64,000 bases of DNA from Algoriphagus lacus. Lineage in GTDB: Bacteria; Bacteroidota; Bacteroidia; Cytophagales; Cyclobacteriaceae. The stretch is taken from positions 632,784 to 696,783 of the forward strand of contig NZ_QXML01000002.1 in assembly GCF_003583985.1 (NCBI RefSeq), read 5' to 3'. Position 1 is the stretch's first letter. Each line of letters starts with the position of its first letter. The position numbers and the translations under genes are program-made. Positions 26,501 through 36,384 of this stretch are shown here, one piece after another. The notes below the pieces were generated by a model. That model was not told the origin of the DNA and did not search any database. It saw only the letters and a program-made list of their open reading frames with translations.

Positions 26501-29500
26501 TTAATGAGTTGATCTTCCTTTAGCGGCCTTCTTTTCGGATTTTCTCACGAAAATCAAATAGATCACCGGCAAAATCAGAAGAGTAAGAACAGTTGCTGTA
26601 ACCAAACCACCGATCACGACCACTGCGAGTGGACGCTGGGTTTCCGAACCAATACCGGAGGACAAAGCTGCTGGAAGCAGACCTAAGCCTGCCATCAGCG
26701 CAGTCATTACTACAGGTCTGACTCGGGTCATCGCTCCCTCTATCACGGCTTCGTAGATAGGCATTCCCATTTCCGAATTTTTATTGAAGACAGACACCAG
26801 AATGACCCCATTTTGAATACAAACTCCAAAGAGGGCAATGAATCCTACCCCGGCAGAAATACTGAAGTTTATATTGGTAAGGTACAGGGCCAAAATGCCT
26901 CCAATCAATGCAAAAGGCACATTCAGCAGTACAATACTGGCATCCTTCGTCGAACCAAACATGATGTACAAAAGGATGAAGATCAGGAATACGGAAACCG
27001 GTACGACGTAGGACAAGGTCTTGGTAGCTCTTACCTGGTTTTCAAATTCCCCGTTCCAGCTCAGTGAGTAACCCTTTTCTTCAGGAATGGCTGCGGCTAC
27101 TTTTTCCTGAGCCTCTGCGATGGTACTTCCCAAATCCCGCTCTCTGACAGAAAACTTGACAGGGACAAATCGCTGATTGTTTTCTCTATAAACGAATGCT
27201 GTACCGGTGACCAGTTTGATATCCGCTATTTCTTTCAAAGGAATTTTCACTCCACTTGCACTTGGTACCAGCAGTTTTCCGACATCATCCGGACTGTTAC
27301 GATATTCCTGCGAATACCTGACTCTGATGTCGAATTTTCGTTCTCCTTCATAGAACGTGGAGGCAGCTTTACCGCCGATGGCCATTTCAATGATGTCTTG
27401 AGCCTCCCTCATGTTCACCCCATATCGGGACATTTTGGCGTGATCCAAGTTGATACTCAGTTCAGGCTGACCAAGGCTTTTGAATACACCAAGATCCCTT
27501 ACCCCTTCAATCTTACTCATGATGGCCTTGATGCTGTCAGCCTTGGCTTCGATTTTGGTGAAATCATCACCAAATACCTTGATCGCCATTTCCCCCTTCA
27601 CCCCTGATACTGCTTCCTGCACGTTGTCGGAGATAGGTTGGGAAAAGCCGAAAACCACTCCAGGGAAGGCGTTTTCAAGTTCGCCTTGCATATTGGTAAT
27701 CAGCTCTTCTTTGGTCAGCCCGCTTTCCCATTCATCTTTAGGATACAGGTCCACAAAGAGTTCCAGATTGAAGAATCCCGTAGGGTCTGTTCCGTCGTTT
27801 GGTCGGCCATTCTGGGAGATGACTCCCCGTACTTCAGGATACTTCCTTACGATCTGTCTCATTTTTTCCGACTGCAGGTTTGCATTGGTAAAGGAGATAC
27901 TTTGAGGCATGGAGGCTCTCACGTAGATGGACCCTTCGTTGAGTTGAGGCAAGAATTCAGTTCCCAGGTTGGTTCCAATGATCAAGCTTCCGAGAAGCAT
28001 TCCCCCCGAAATAAGGAGTGCTGTTTTCTTCTTTCTCAAGCACCACTCCAAGCCGGGTTTATAGATTCGCTCAAGGAACTTAACCAGTGGATTTTCTTTT
28101 TCCCGGACGTTTTTGTTCAGGAGGAGATGTCCCAAAACAGGCACTAGGGTCAGGGTAAATATCAGGGCACCAAGCAAGGCAAATCCAATGGTGTAGGCAA
28201 GAGGGGAAAACATCTTGCCTTCAACCTTTTGAAAGGCGAAAATGGGGAGCAATGCCGTGATGATGATGAGTTTGGAGAAGAAAATCGGCTTACCCATTTC
28301 AACGGATATCTTCTTGATCATACTCATTTTGGAAATCACATTGAAACGGTTGACTCCTAGTTTACTCTGTTGGTGGGCGAGATATACAAACATTCCCTCA
28401 ACCATGACCACTGAGCCGTCTACAATAATTCCAAAATCAATGGCTCCGATTGAGAGCAAGTTGGCCGACATTCCCCTGAGCTTCAGGCAGACAAAGGCAA
28501 ACAAAAGGGCTAAAGGAATGATGATAGAGACGATTAGCGTTGTGCGCCAATCTGCCAAAAACACCAACAGAATAAAGGTGACCAACAATACCCCTACGAT
28601 GAGGTTTTCCATTACCGTATGAGTCGTGAGATTGACCAGAGTGGTACGGTCATAGAATGGGTCAATCTTGACTCCCTCCGGTAAGACGCGCTCATTAAGC
28701 TCGGTGATTTTTTCGTTGAGCAGTTTGAGTACTTCACTTGGGTTTTCTCCCCTTCGGAGGAGAACAATACCTTCCACCACATCCGGCTGGTCATCCCGCC
28801 CTACTTTTCCGAGTCTAGGCTTCGAAGATTCCTTGACTTCCGCGACGTTTGAAATTAGGATAGGCGTTCCTTCAACAGATTTGATTGGGATTTGCTTGAT
28901 GGCCTCAATGTTTTTGACCAAACCAATACCACGAACAATAAAGGATTGGGGAGCGATTTCCAATACATCTGCTCCGACGTTTGAGTTGTTTTCCCGAAGC
29001 GCTTTAAATACATCATCGGTCGCCAGATTGTACTGATTCAGTTCCAGAGGATTGATGATGACTTCGTAGATTTTCACCTCCCCACCGAAGCTGATAACGT
29101 CAGCCACACCGGGGACTGCTTTGAGGCGCTTGTCGATAACCCAGTCCTGAACTTCCTTGAGTTCTCTTACGGTTTTATTTTCACCTTTGAGGGTATAGCG
29201 ATAAATCTCCCCTGTAGGTCCTGAAGGAGGCTGAATTTCGGCCTCGGCATTTTCGGGCAAATCAATATTCTGAAGTTGATTACCCACCAGCTGTCTTGCC
29301 GTAAAATAATCCACGTCATCCTCGAAAATCATGGTTACTACTGACAAACCATAGACCGAGATGGATCTCAAACTGGTCTTATTAGGCACCACATTCATCT
29401 CTATTTCCACAGGAATAGTGATGAATTTTTCCACTTCCTCCGCACTTCTACCCGGCCATTGGGTAATCACAACCACTCGGGTATTGATCACATCGGGAAA

Positions 29501-29623
29501 AGCCTCGATAGGAGTGTTAGCAAAACTGAAATATCCCCATGCCACCAAAATTGCAGTGGCTGCGAACACCGTTAGTTTGTTCTTTAAGCAAAAGGATATT
29601 AATCCACTTAATAACTTGTTCAT
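26501..29623 (-). CDS. CusA/CzcA family heavy-metal RND efflux pump
   Basis: 1040 residues, the normal length for an RND pump, with no fused outer-membrane factor. It starts MNKLLSGLISFCLKNKL and has twelve TM segments in the usual 1+5+1+5 order. TM4 reads SIGAIDFGIIVDGSVVMVE, with the D...D...E proton-relay pattern of heavy-metal RND proteins. The pore region contains GRPNDGTDPTGFFNLELFVDL, which differs from the SMEES type of the pump at 498-4820, so the two probably handle different ions. The gene starts 2 bp after the adaptor stop. Confidence 0.94.
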   Translation of the reverse strand: MNKLLSGLISFCLKNKLTVFAATAILVAWGYFSFANTPIEAFPDVINTRVVVITQWPGRSAEEVEKFITIPVEIEMNVVPNKTSLRSISVYGLSVVTMIFEDDVDYFTARQLVGNQLQNIDLPENAEAEIQPPSGPTGEIYRYTLKGENKTVRELKEVQDWVIDKRLKAVPGVADVISFGGEVKIYEVIINPLELNQYNLATDDVFKALRENNSNVGADVLEIAPQSFIVRGIGLVKNIEAIKQIPIKSVEGTPILISNVAEVKESSKPRLGKVGRDDQPDVVEGIVLLRRGENPSEVLKLLNEKITELNERVLPEGVKIDPFYDRTTLVNLTTHTVMENLIVGVLLVTFILLVFLADWRTTLIVSIIIPLALLFAFVCLKLRGMSANLLSIGAIDFGIIVDGSVVMVEGMFVYLAHQQSKLGVNRFNVISKMSMIKKISVEMGKPIFFSKLIIITALLPIFAFQKVEGKMFSPLAYTIGFALLGALIFTLTLVPVLGHLLLNKNVREKENPLVKFLERIYKPGLEWCLRKKKTALLISGGMLLGSLIIGTNLGTEFLPQLNEGSIYVRASMPQSISFTNANLQSEKMRQIVRKYPEVRGVISQNGRPNDGTDPTGFFNLELFVDLYPKDEWESGLTKEELITNMQGELENAFPGVVFGFSQPISDNVQEAVSGVKGEMAIKVFGDDFTKIEAKADSIKAIMSKIEGVRDLGVFKSLGQPELSINLDHAKMSRYGVNMREAQDIIEMAIGGKAASTFYEGERKFDIRVRYSQEYRNSPDDVGKLLVPSASGVKIPLKEIADIKLVTGTAFVYRENNQRFVPVKFSVRERDLGSTIAEAQEKVAAAIPEEKGYSLSWNGEFENQVRATKTLSYVVPVSVFLIFILLYIMFGSTKDASIVLLNVPFALIGGILALYLTNINFSISAGVGFIALFGVCIQNGVILVSVFNKNSEMGMPIYEAVIEGAMTRVRPVVMTALMAGLGLLPAALSSGIGSETQRPLAVVVIGGLVTATVLTLLILPVIYLIFVRKSEKKAAKGRSTH

Positions 29624-29625
29624 TT

Positions 29626-30738
29626 TTATTTCGCGTTATTAAATGCAGTCATCAGGAAAAGAGAATAATCTCGGGCAATGATGTCTCCGGCCTTTACCCC
29701 ATCAAGGATTTGAGTGTGATCGCCGACAGTTTTACCCACTTTTACTTCCACTTTGGTAAATTCATTTTTACCAAGTTGTTTCATGACAAAAGTTTTATTG
29801 CTCTCAGTAATGACGGATGCGGTGGGAAGCGCTAACACCCGACTTCCAATAGAAGAAACCATAGTGACAGAGGCAAACATTTCAGGTTTCAACAGTGCAT
29901 CGGTATTGTCCACTTCTGTTCTGACCTTTATAATTCTGGAATCACGATCAAGGATGGTGTTTATTTTAGATACAGTTCCTTTATAAACTTTTTCAGGATA
30001 AGCGAGTGCTGTGACTTCCATAGTATCTCCAACATGCACTTTAGAAAGATCACTTTCATAGATATTGGCCCATACCCAAATAGTCTTTAGGTCGGAAATT
30101 GTAAAGATCGAAGCGTTGTTATCCGTTCTGATTTGCTGACCTTCATTGACATTTCGCTCCACAATGAAGCCGCTCTTAGGGGCATACAATTCAAAAACTG
30201 CATCAGGATTATTAGATGCACCATACAGTTCCAACTTCTTTTCTTTTTCACGGAATTCCGCCAGTGCATTATTATATTGATTCTCTGCTTCTGTATAATC
30301 TTTGGTGGAGGCAATGTTTGATTTAAAGAGCTCTTTTGTTCTCTCAAATCCTTTTTCGGCTACTTCCAAATTAAACTTGGCGATTGAATACTCCTTTTGG
30401 AACGCAATTACATCTGTACTTAGGATGGTAGCTAGCCGTTGACCACTTTTTACATAATCTCCTAAAGAGACGTATACTTTTTCTACACTACCACTTACTA
30501 TTGGGAAGATTCTAACTACGTTGTCTTCGTCAAAACTGATTTCACCAACAGTATTAAATTTGCTGAAATCATTTATACTGTCTGCGCGTACGGTAGTGAC
30601 ATTTTTTAGGGCTTCATCACTTACTTGTACACTGGATTTTGCAGTACTTGCTACTTCCTCCACTTTAGCTTCTTCTTTAGAACAGCTGACTATAAGTGAT
30701 GTTAGCAATAGTATGAACGGGAATTTATAAGATTTCAT
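29626..30738 (-). CDS. Efflux RND periplasmic adaptor (CzcB-like lipoprotein)
   Basis: 370 residues. The lipoprotein signal has lipobox IVSC (Cys19). The barrel-sandwich motifs VYVSLGDYVKSGQRLATI and YAPKSGFIVERNVNEGQQI flank a long helical hairpin, followed by barrel and membrane-proximal domains. It bridges the RND pump and the TolC-like channel. It lies 7 bp after the channel gene and 2 bp before the pump gene, in a tight operon. Confidence 0.92.
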   Translation of the reverse strand: MKSYKFPFILLLTSLIVSCSKEEAKVEEVASTAKSSVQVSDEALKNVTTVRADSINDFSKFNTVGEISFDEDNVVRIFPIVSGSVEKVYVSLGDYVKSGQRLATILSTDVIAFQKEYSIAKFNLEVAEKGFERTKELFKSNIASTKDYTEAENQYNNALAEFREKEKKLELYGASNNPDAVFELYAPKSGFIVERNVNEGQQIRTDNNASIFTISDLKTIWVWANIYESDLSKVHVGDTMEVTALAYPEKVYKGTVSKINTILDRDSRIIKVRTEVDNTDALLKPEMFASVTMVSSIGSRVLALPTASVITESNKTFVMKQLGKNEFTKVEVKVGKTVGDHTQILDGVKAGDIIARDYSLFLMTAFNNAK

Positions 30739-30745
30739 TTTTAAG

Positions 30746-32014
30746 TTAGTTGTAAAGTTGATAACCAGTAGTGAACTCTATGTCAATGACTCTTTGCAAA
30801 ATCTCAGACTGCAGCCCTAGATATTCTGACATTGTATTGATATAAGTTCTTTGCATATCGAGATACTGAAGTATACTGATGTTTTTGTTATTGTAATTTT
30901 GAAGAGCACTGTTGTTGAGTTCCTCCAGTTCCTTCAAGAATTCCAAATTGTAATTATCCAGGGCTCTTCTAGAATGAAAGTATTTATTCACTGAGGAAAA
31001 TATTTCATTTTGAAGGGACACCAAAGCTTGTTCTGCTTCAGTTTTTACTCTGTTGACATTAGCCTCTGATGAAGCAATGTTTCCTTGGTTTCTATTGAAA
31101 ATCGGAACGTCCATTTCGAATACCAATCCTGAGTAAGGTCTGACATAGTTACTTCCTTTGTCATGGGGCTGATAGCCCAACATCAAATCAGGAATTGACT
31201 TGGATTTTTGGAGTTTAAGATTCATTTCCTGATAGGAAATTTCCTTAAGTCGGGCTAGATAATCAGGTCTGTTTTCTTCTGCAAAACTTATCAGGTCCCC
31301 GAAATTTAATTGGCTGGCTTCAGGCAGTGGGACAATTGTTTCTTTGGTTTTGATGTAAACTTCAGGCCTTAAATTCAATAAGGTTCGAATTTCAGACATC
31401 TCTTTTTCTGTCTCATTTTGATTCGATACAATTGAATTCTGAAGAGTCAGCAACTCCGACTTAAGTCTGATCAGCTCACTCCCGGGAATTGCTCCAACCT
31501 TATACTGAATCTCATAGGCATCGATGAGCGTTTTGAATTGGGTGAAAACGATATTGTAGAGTTCGTTTCTTTTCTGAAGCATCATCAATTGATGAAATTT
31601 CAATCCCAATTCAAAAACCAAACTTCTTTTGGTATTTTCATAAAGAAGCTGATTTTGTTCAACACCGATTTTTGCAAGTTTTACTCCTCTGGTATGTTTT
31701 CCTGAGATAGAAAACATAATATCCAATTGAATCAATCGCTGATTTCTCTGATTAAAATACTCATTTCGCTCAGCGCTGTACAGGTCTTGATTCCAGTTGA
31801 AATGTGGGTTGTTCCATGCTTTTGCCTGAAGCAATTCACCTTCGGATGCTTCTACTTGATAGTGTGAACTAAGTAGAGGAAGACTTTGGTCTAATAGTAT
31901 TCCTACCGCTTCCGTGTAGGTCAATTCCAGGACTTTGTTATCTTGATTTAAATCTTGAGACAATAGCTTTCCCGGAATGGCAATGCATAACAATGCCAGT
32001 AAATATTTATACAT
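30746..32014 (-). CDS. TolC/CzcC family outer-membrane efflux channel
   Basis: 422 residues with a signal peptide (MYKYLLALLCIAIPGKLLSQ). Two long coiled-coil repeats of the outer-membrane-factor type follow, for example LTYTEAVGILLDQSLPLLSSHYQVEASEGELLQAKAW at the front of the first and EENRPDYLARLKEISYQEMNLKLQKSKSIPDL at the front of the second. It forms the outer-membrane exit duct of the tripartite pump. It is the second gene of a five-gene operon on this strand. Confidence 0.92.
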   Translation of the reverse strand: MYKYLLALLCIAIPGKLLSQDLNQDNKVLELTYTEAVGILLDQSLPLLSSHYQVEASEGELLQAKAWNNPHFNWNQDLYSAERNEYFNQRNQRLIQLDIMFSISGKHTRGVKLAKIGVEQNQLLYENTKRSLVFELGLKFHQLMMLQKRNELYNIVFTQFKTLIDAYEIQYKVGAIPGSELIRLKSELLTLQNSIVSNQNETEKEMSEIRTLLNLRPEVYIKTKETIVPLPEASQLNFGDLISFAEENRPDYLARLKEISYQEMNLKLQKSKSIPDLMLGYQPHDKGSNYVRPYSGLVFEMDVPIFNRNQGNIASSEANVNRVKTEAEQALVSLQNEIFSSVNKYFHSRRALDNYNLEFLKELEELNNSALQNYNNKNISILQYLDMQRTYINTMSEYLGLQSEILQRVIDIEFTTGYQLYN

Positions 32015-32100
32015 AATTACAAGGATATTTAATTAAGAATAAGGAATCGTCAGACCTGTTAAATAGGTCTGAAAATCAAAAAGAAGGAAAATGCGGTCCT

Positions 32101-32442
32101 TTAAATCCTTAAAACTCTTATAAAAATGTGTAACTCCGGAGAAGTGGAAATCCAGGAGGAAGAAGGTGATATGTACTTAGAAAAATCTCCTGTAATGAAT
32201 AGAAGGGAGTGTCGAATGAACAGTAAAAATGATCCAGCTTCATTTAGCTTAAAACCCCAATTGACACAAATCGAAGTAGATGATTCTCTACCTCCAAGAT
32301 GCATTTCATGATCGGCAGGGGAAAGTTCAACTTTTGAACTAAAATGCTTGGTAGTTTCCTTTCCGGCTAAAGGTGCCTGAGTCACTTTACCGGCTGATAA
32401 AGTGATGAGAAGCAACAAGAATAAAACGTTGAGCTTATTCAT
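32101..32442 (-). CDS. Small secreted protein heading the efflux operon
   Basis: 113 residues from ATG 32442 (MNKLNVLFLLLLITLSAGKV). A signal peptide or single anchor covers residues 4-20. The rest is Ser- and His-rich (ADHEMHLGGRESSTSI, SPSSSWISTSPELHIF). I do not recognise a family with certainty. Small secreted proteins often head metal-efflux operons in Bacteroidota and may bind metal in the periplasm. Its position 86 bp before the channel gene supports a role in the operon, but the function is unknown. Confidence 0.6.
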   Translation of the reverse strand: MNKLNVLFLLLLITLSAGKVTQAPLAGKETTKHFSSKVELSPADHEMHLGGRESSTSICVNWGFKLNEAGSFLLFIRHSLLFITGDFSKYISPSSSWISTSPELHIFIRVLRI

Positions 32443-32685
32443 TTGGCTTGGAAAAGCTCGCAAAGCTAGTTGGAAGCAGTTTTATTGCAAAGGATATGAT
32501 TATTTTTTTTTATTGAATCTAAATACAGCATTGGCCTTTTTCCGTAATCCAAATTGCCGTCAGGTTAGCCTGCCTGGTTTTTGACCTTCCTGTGTCGGCA
32601 GATGGACTTTTTGAGGCATCATTCGGAAGGTTTGATTTCTGGTGTTCCTAGGAAAGTTTTAGATTTCCTCCAGGGTAAACGAAAC

Positions 32686-32714
32686 ATGCCGGAATTTCTG
32701 TTTAAGTCCGGCAT
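32686..32714. terminator. Hairpin between the efflux operon and the NTF2-like gene
   Basis: ATGCCGGA pairs with TCCGGCAT around a 13-base loop. It lies 28 bp after the stop of the minus-strand NTF2-like gene and probably acts as its terminator. No strong T run is present. The rest of 32443-32741 is AT-rich and should hold the efflux operon promoter. Confidence 0.5.
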
Positions 32715-32741
32715 TCTTATTTTGGCGAGTTGTTTTTTCAC

Positions 32742-33167
32742 TTAAGGTAGTTTGAATCCCTGTCTTACCAGGAGCTTCCAATCCCCCTTTTCCTTGGTCC
32801 AGATCATCAGAAGTCCGATGTCCAGTTTGTTGATCTGGCCCGTAACCCCAGCGATTTCTGCGTTGACATGATGCCGGACTATGGCCAGTTCTTTGCCGTG
32901 AAAAGTAATCGTCTGATCGCTGATGTCCCATTTTTGGTAATCGGTTTTCTTTGCTGCAAATACAGCCAGGAATTGCTCCTGATTTTCGATTACCCCACTC
33001 GAATGTCCATAGCTCAGGTCAGACGAGGTCAGGTCTTTCAGTGCAGCATCATCCTCAGCAAGCATGGCTGTTTTAAGGGCTTGGATCGCAGCTTCGACTT
33101 CCTTGTCAGCCTGTGCAAAAGTGAAAAACGGAAAAAGGAAAAGGACAATAAATAGGGATTTTCTCAT
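32742..33167 (-). CDS. Secreted NTF2-like (SnoaL/DUF4440) protein
   Basis: 141 residues from ATG 33167 (MRKSLFIVLFLFPFFTFAQ), a clear signal peptide. The body has the cone-shaped NTF2-like pattern: an N-terminal helix (EVEAAIQALKTAMLAEDDAALKDLTSSDLSYGHSSG), then strands ending in KGDWKLLVRQGFKLP. Proteins of this type are ketosteroid-isomerase-like enzymes or small-molecule binders. The gene stands alone and the ligand is unknown. Confidence 0.83.
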   Translation of the reverse strand: MRKSLFIVLFLFPFFTFAQADKEVEAAIQALKTAMLAEDDAALKDLTSSDLSYGHSSGVIENQEQFLAVFAAKKTDYQKWDISDQTITFHGKELAIVRHHVNAEIAGVTGQINKLDIGLLMIWTKEKGDWKLLVRQGFKLP

Positions 33168-33270
33168 GGTTTTCGGGTTTGATTTTTTATGAAAATAAGG
33201 AAAAATCAATCTGAAAACGGTAAAAAAAATTCCCTTACTCGTAAATTCCGAACTTCTATCTTCCTCGCCA

Positions 33271-34125
33271 ATGAAACCTTTTTCAACTCAGATTCAATCC
33301 CTAAATCCCCAAACGGACCACGAACGGATCTCTTTTCTCTTGAGTTGTCATGTGTTTCCCTGGGACTTGGAGCGCTCGCTGGAGTTTGCCCTGTTTCGGA
33401 CTTTTGCGGTTCCTTCCATTTCGGGGCTTCTGGCAGAGACGGGCGAATTTGTCCAAAGACCTCGCAAACGCTACGATGACACCGAACTGATTCTGTTCGA
33501 AATTCTTGAGCACGGTATGAACAGCCTGAGGGGAAAGCGGGCTATCCGGCGAATGAACAGCATGCATGGCCGGTTTGAAATTTCCAATGAGGACTTTTTG
33601 TATGTGCTTTCCACCTTCATTTTTGAGCCGATCCGCTGGATCGAATGCTACGCCTACCGTCCGATGAATGAAGTGGAGAAACAGGGGATTTTCAGGAATT
33701 ACCTCGAACTCGGAAGGCGGATGAATCTCAAAAATGTGCCTCAGACGCTGGAGGATTTTGAGCGGTACAATCGGGAATATGAAGCTAGACATTTCCAATA
33801 TGCGCCAAGCAACAGCCTGATTGCTGGAAAAACCATCGACTTGCTTCTTGGTTTTTATTTGCCCAAATGGCTTTATCCGCTGGGACGTCCCTTTGTTTTT
33901 GCCCTGCTCGATGAGCCTCTTAGGGAAGCGCTCGGGATTCGAAAAGTCTCCGGTTTGAGGAAGTGGCTGGTCAAAAAGGGACTAAGGATTCATGCTTTTT
34001 TTCATCGGCTGTCGAGCGAACCCCATGAGCCTGTTTTGGGAACAAGAAGAAAGCGACCAACTTATCCGGAGGGGTATCAGATTGAAGAATTGGGAACATT
34101 CCCAGCCAGGAATGCCCCCGAGTGA
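33271..34125 (+). CDS. MpaB/DUF2236 family oxygenase-like protein
   Basis: 284 residues with no signal peptide. It matches the MpaB/latex-clearing-protein group (DUF2236): FRTFAVPSISGLLAETGEF near residue 40, MNSMHGRFEISNEDFLYVLSTFIFEPIRW in the middle (the His and Arg here belong to the conserved heme-proximal region), and late helices with a hydrophobic stretch (LLLGFYLPKWLYPLGRPFVFALL). Family members are heme oxygenases that cleave or oxidise hydrophobic substrates. The gene converges on the M48 protease gene and has no obvious partner. Confidence 0.82.
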   Translation: MKPFSTQIQSLNPQTDHERISFLLSCHVFPWDLERSLEFALFRTFAVPSISGLLAETGEFVQRPRKRYDDTELILFEILEHGMNSLRGKRAIRRMNSMHGRFEISNEDFLYVLSTFIFEPIRWIECYAYRPMNEVEKQGIFRNYLELGRRMNLKNVPQTLEDFERYNREYEARHFQYAPSNSLIAGKTIDLLLGFYLPKWLYPLGRPFVFALLDEPLREALGIRKVSGLRKWLVKKGLRIHAFFHRLSSEPHEPVLGTRRKRPTYPEGYQIEELGTFPARNAPE

Positions 34126-34182
34126 GCGTTAGATTGTTTCTTTAGAAAATTGCGGACTCCGGGCACCCCCCAGACTGATTGC

Positions 34183-35625
34183 TTATTTCCCGATGACTTT
34201 GATCAAGGTTCCTTTTTCCACCTGTTCGGTCAGGAGCATTCCGTTCAGGAGCGCCAGTTCAGCAAATCGCTCTTTTGGCATTTTGAAGTTTTGCAAAGCG
34301 GCCTGCAGCGTCATGCGGTTGGGTACTGTTTTGATCCGAATCACATCAGGAGTCCGGTTGAGTTTATCCGCTTCTTTTAGTTCTCTGAAATTGCGGATGG
34401 TACTCAGGAAGGTGGGTTGAAAGCCCTGGAATTTTGAAAGTTCTGTCACACCCATGAGGTTGTAGGTGTTTCCCTGAAACTGGATCAAAGAAAACAGCAC
34501 CCGAATGGTACCCTTTTCCTGAATTTGATCTGCAATCACCATCAGGGAATTCAGGCCATTGATATTTTCGGATTTGGATTCGACCTGCTTGAGGCTGTAT
34601 TGCTCCAAAATCATGTTCGCAGATTCCTCAAGTGTACTTCCGGGCGCCATGGAAAGCATCAACAGCGCATCTCCTGAGGATGGTGCCATTTGAACCTGTT
34701 GAGGCGTGTTTTGGAGGCTCCAACCTTGAGGAACTGGAAAGGCAATCTTCAGCACCGGGTGGTAAAAATTCTGATTTTCCACAAAACCCTGCTTTGGATC
34801 TTCCCCCACAATCAACCCGTCAATTCGTTTTAGATAACTGTCTCTGCTAACTTTTGGATCAGTGAGGGCCAATTTCTTTTTCCACTCCTCCGCCAATTTT
34901 GCCACAGTGACTGTCCGTTCTTCCGGAGAAGGGTGGGTGGAAAGAAATTCAGGTATTTTTTCTCCCTCAGCAGCTTCATCCTGTCGCTCGAGTGTTTGGA
35001 AAAAAACAGCCATTTCAGCAGCATCGTACCCAATTCGGGAAGAATATTCCACACCCAGTTCATCGGCTTGGCGCTCGGCATCCCTTCCAAAACTCAACAA
35101 GGCCAGCTGCATTCCTTGGGAGAGTGGATCTACAAAATCGGTCAGTTCAGGCACCAAAATAATTCCTGCGATCAATCCCAGCTGTCCCAGCATGGAGTTT
35201 CGTTGCTGAATCACTGCGTGCCGGGCGGTGATGTGTCCGAGTTCATGGCCCAAAACCCCTGCAAATTCTGCCTCATTGTTGAAATGAGCCATAATCCCTC
35301 TGGTAAAATACACATAGCCGGGCGTGGCAAATGCGTTTATGACAGGCGAGTCAACGATTTTGAATTCATAGGGAAGTTTTGGACGATGAGATACAACCGC
35401 GATTTCTTCTCCCTTGGCTGTGATAAATTGCTGGAGCTTTTCGTCTTCATACAAACCAAAAAACGCGATTATTTCAGGATCTGCTTGCGTTCCCGTAGCG
35501 AGTTCCTGGGCTTCAGACATCATTACCACCTGCTTTTTACCGGTTACCGGATTGACCGCGCAGGCTGAGGTGAGGAGAAACAGAGCGGCGAAGCAAAGCT
35601 GAATAAAATGACTGGAAGGTTTCAT
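34183..35625 (-). CDS. M48 family zinc metalloprotease, lipoprotein
   Basis: 480 residues. The lipobox is TSAC (Cys22). The zinc motif HELGH is at residues 127-131 in VLGHELGHITARHA. The third ligand is probably E184 in GRDAERQADELG, as in BepA/Oma1-type enzymes. The C-terminal part has a long insertion and a LysM-like end (TLQAALQNFKMPKERFAELALLNGM). Such periplasmic proteases take part in outer-membrane protein quality control. The gene is transcribed alone. Confidence 0.92.
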   Translation of the reverse strand: MKPSSHFIQLCFAALFLLTSACAVNPVTGKKQVVMMSEAQELATGTQADPEIIAFFGLYEDEKLQQFITAKGEEIAVVSHRPKLPYEFKIVDSPVINAFATPGYVYFTRGIMAHFNNEAEFAGVLGHELGHITARHAVIQQRNSMLGQLGLIAGIILVPELTDFVDPLSQGMQLALLSFGRDAERQADELGVEYSSRIGYDAAEMAVFFQTLERQDEAAEGEKIPEFLSTHPSPEERTVTVAKLAEEWKKKLALTDPKVSRDSYLKRIDGLIVGEDPKQGFVENQNFYHPVLKIAFPVPQGWSLQNTPQQVQMAPSSGDALLMLSMAPGSTLEESANMILEQYSLKQVESKSENINGLNSLMVIADQIQEKGTIRVLFSLIQFQGNTYNLMGVTELSKFQGFQPTFLSTIRNFRELKEADKLNRTPDVIRIKTVPNRMTLQAALQNFKMPKERFAELALLNGMLLTEQVEKGTLIKVIGK

Positions 35626-35673
35626 ACTTGAGGGATTTGGATGAATGTTAAAATCAGTTTCCTGGTAATCCTA

Positions 35674-35704
35674 CTCAAAAAGGCAGCCAGTGAGTCATTG
35701 GCTG
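35674..35704 (-). terminator. Terminator of the small beta-rich protein gene
   Basis: On the minus strand CAGCCA pairs with TGGCTG across a 9-base loop and is followed by CCTTTTTG. It lies 51 bp downstream of the stop at 35755. Confidence 0.65.
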
Positions 35705-35754
35705 TTCCTTATCAATTTAACCTCAATTTGTCTTTGTTCTCCTCTAACTCGGTT

Positions 35755-36111
35755 TCAGCTTTTCTTTTTTCCGGTGAAAGTGCCTGAAGCCATCTCTGCC
35801 AGCTTCACTTTTCCCTGCATTTCCGTGGAGGAAGCTGTGCCGTCGTAGGTGATCAGATTTCCCTGAATCGAAAACTCCAGGTGAATAGTGCTTCCTTTAA
35901 TTGTTCCCGTGACTGGAGAATCCCCAAGTTGGCCGGTATAGGTTCCGGTGATTTTTTCCCCCTCTTGTTTCAGGACAAAAGTGGGGGTGCCAGATCCCAT
36001 GTCTGTCTCCACGGACATGTTCCAGGTGCCGCTGACATTGACCGATTGTTGAGCTTGGGCTTCAGGGAAGAAAATAAAAGCAATGAATAAGAGTGGTAAG
36101 AGGAGTTTCAT
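35755..36111 (-). CDS. Small secreted beta-rich protein of unknown function
   Basis: 118 residues from ATG 36111 (MKLLLPLLFIAFIFFPEAQA), with a signal peptide. The mature part is a series of short strands with the pattern SGTWNMSVETDMGSGTPTFVLKQ, KITGTYTGQLG, VTGTIKGSTIHLEFSIQ and MASGTFTGKKK. The repeated turns resemble a small lipocalin-like barrel found in many Bacteroidota secreted proteins. No catalytic residues are evident. Confidence 0.75.
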   Translation of the reverse strand: MKLLLPLLFIAFIFFPEAQAQQSVNVSGTWNMSVETDMGSGTPTFVLKQEGEKITGTYTGQLGDSPVTGTIKGSTIHLEFSIQGNLITYDGTASSTEMQGKVKLAEMASGTFTGKKKS

Positions 36112-36384
36112 GATTTTTTGGGATTTTGAACGATCAGGTAGGAAGTTAGGAAATTTTCCCGAAGGGTCCTTCCAAGGTTTTTTCACTTTTTTGTCAGTGA
36201 GGGGCTTTTTAGGCCAGAACGATGTCTTCCATAAAGTGCGAGGAATTTAACTTGCCAACATCAGGATGCCTTTCGCCACTTCCCTGATTGGAGGTCTCCC
36301 AACTACTGATTTTCTAAATGACTTTTTTTTACCAAATTAAGGAAATCGAATGCCCTCCTAAGGGAGCTAAACCCAGACTAACCT

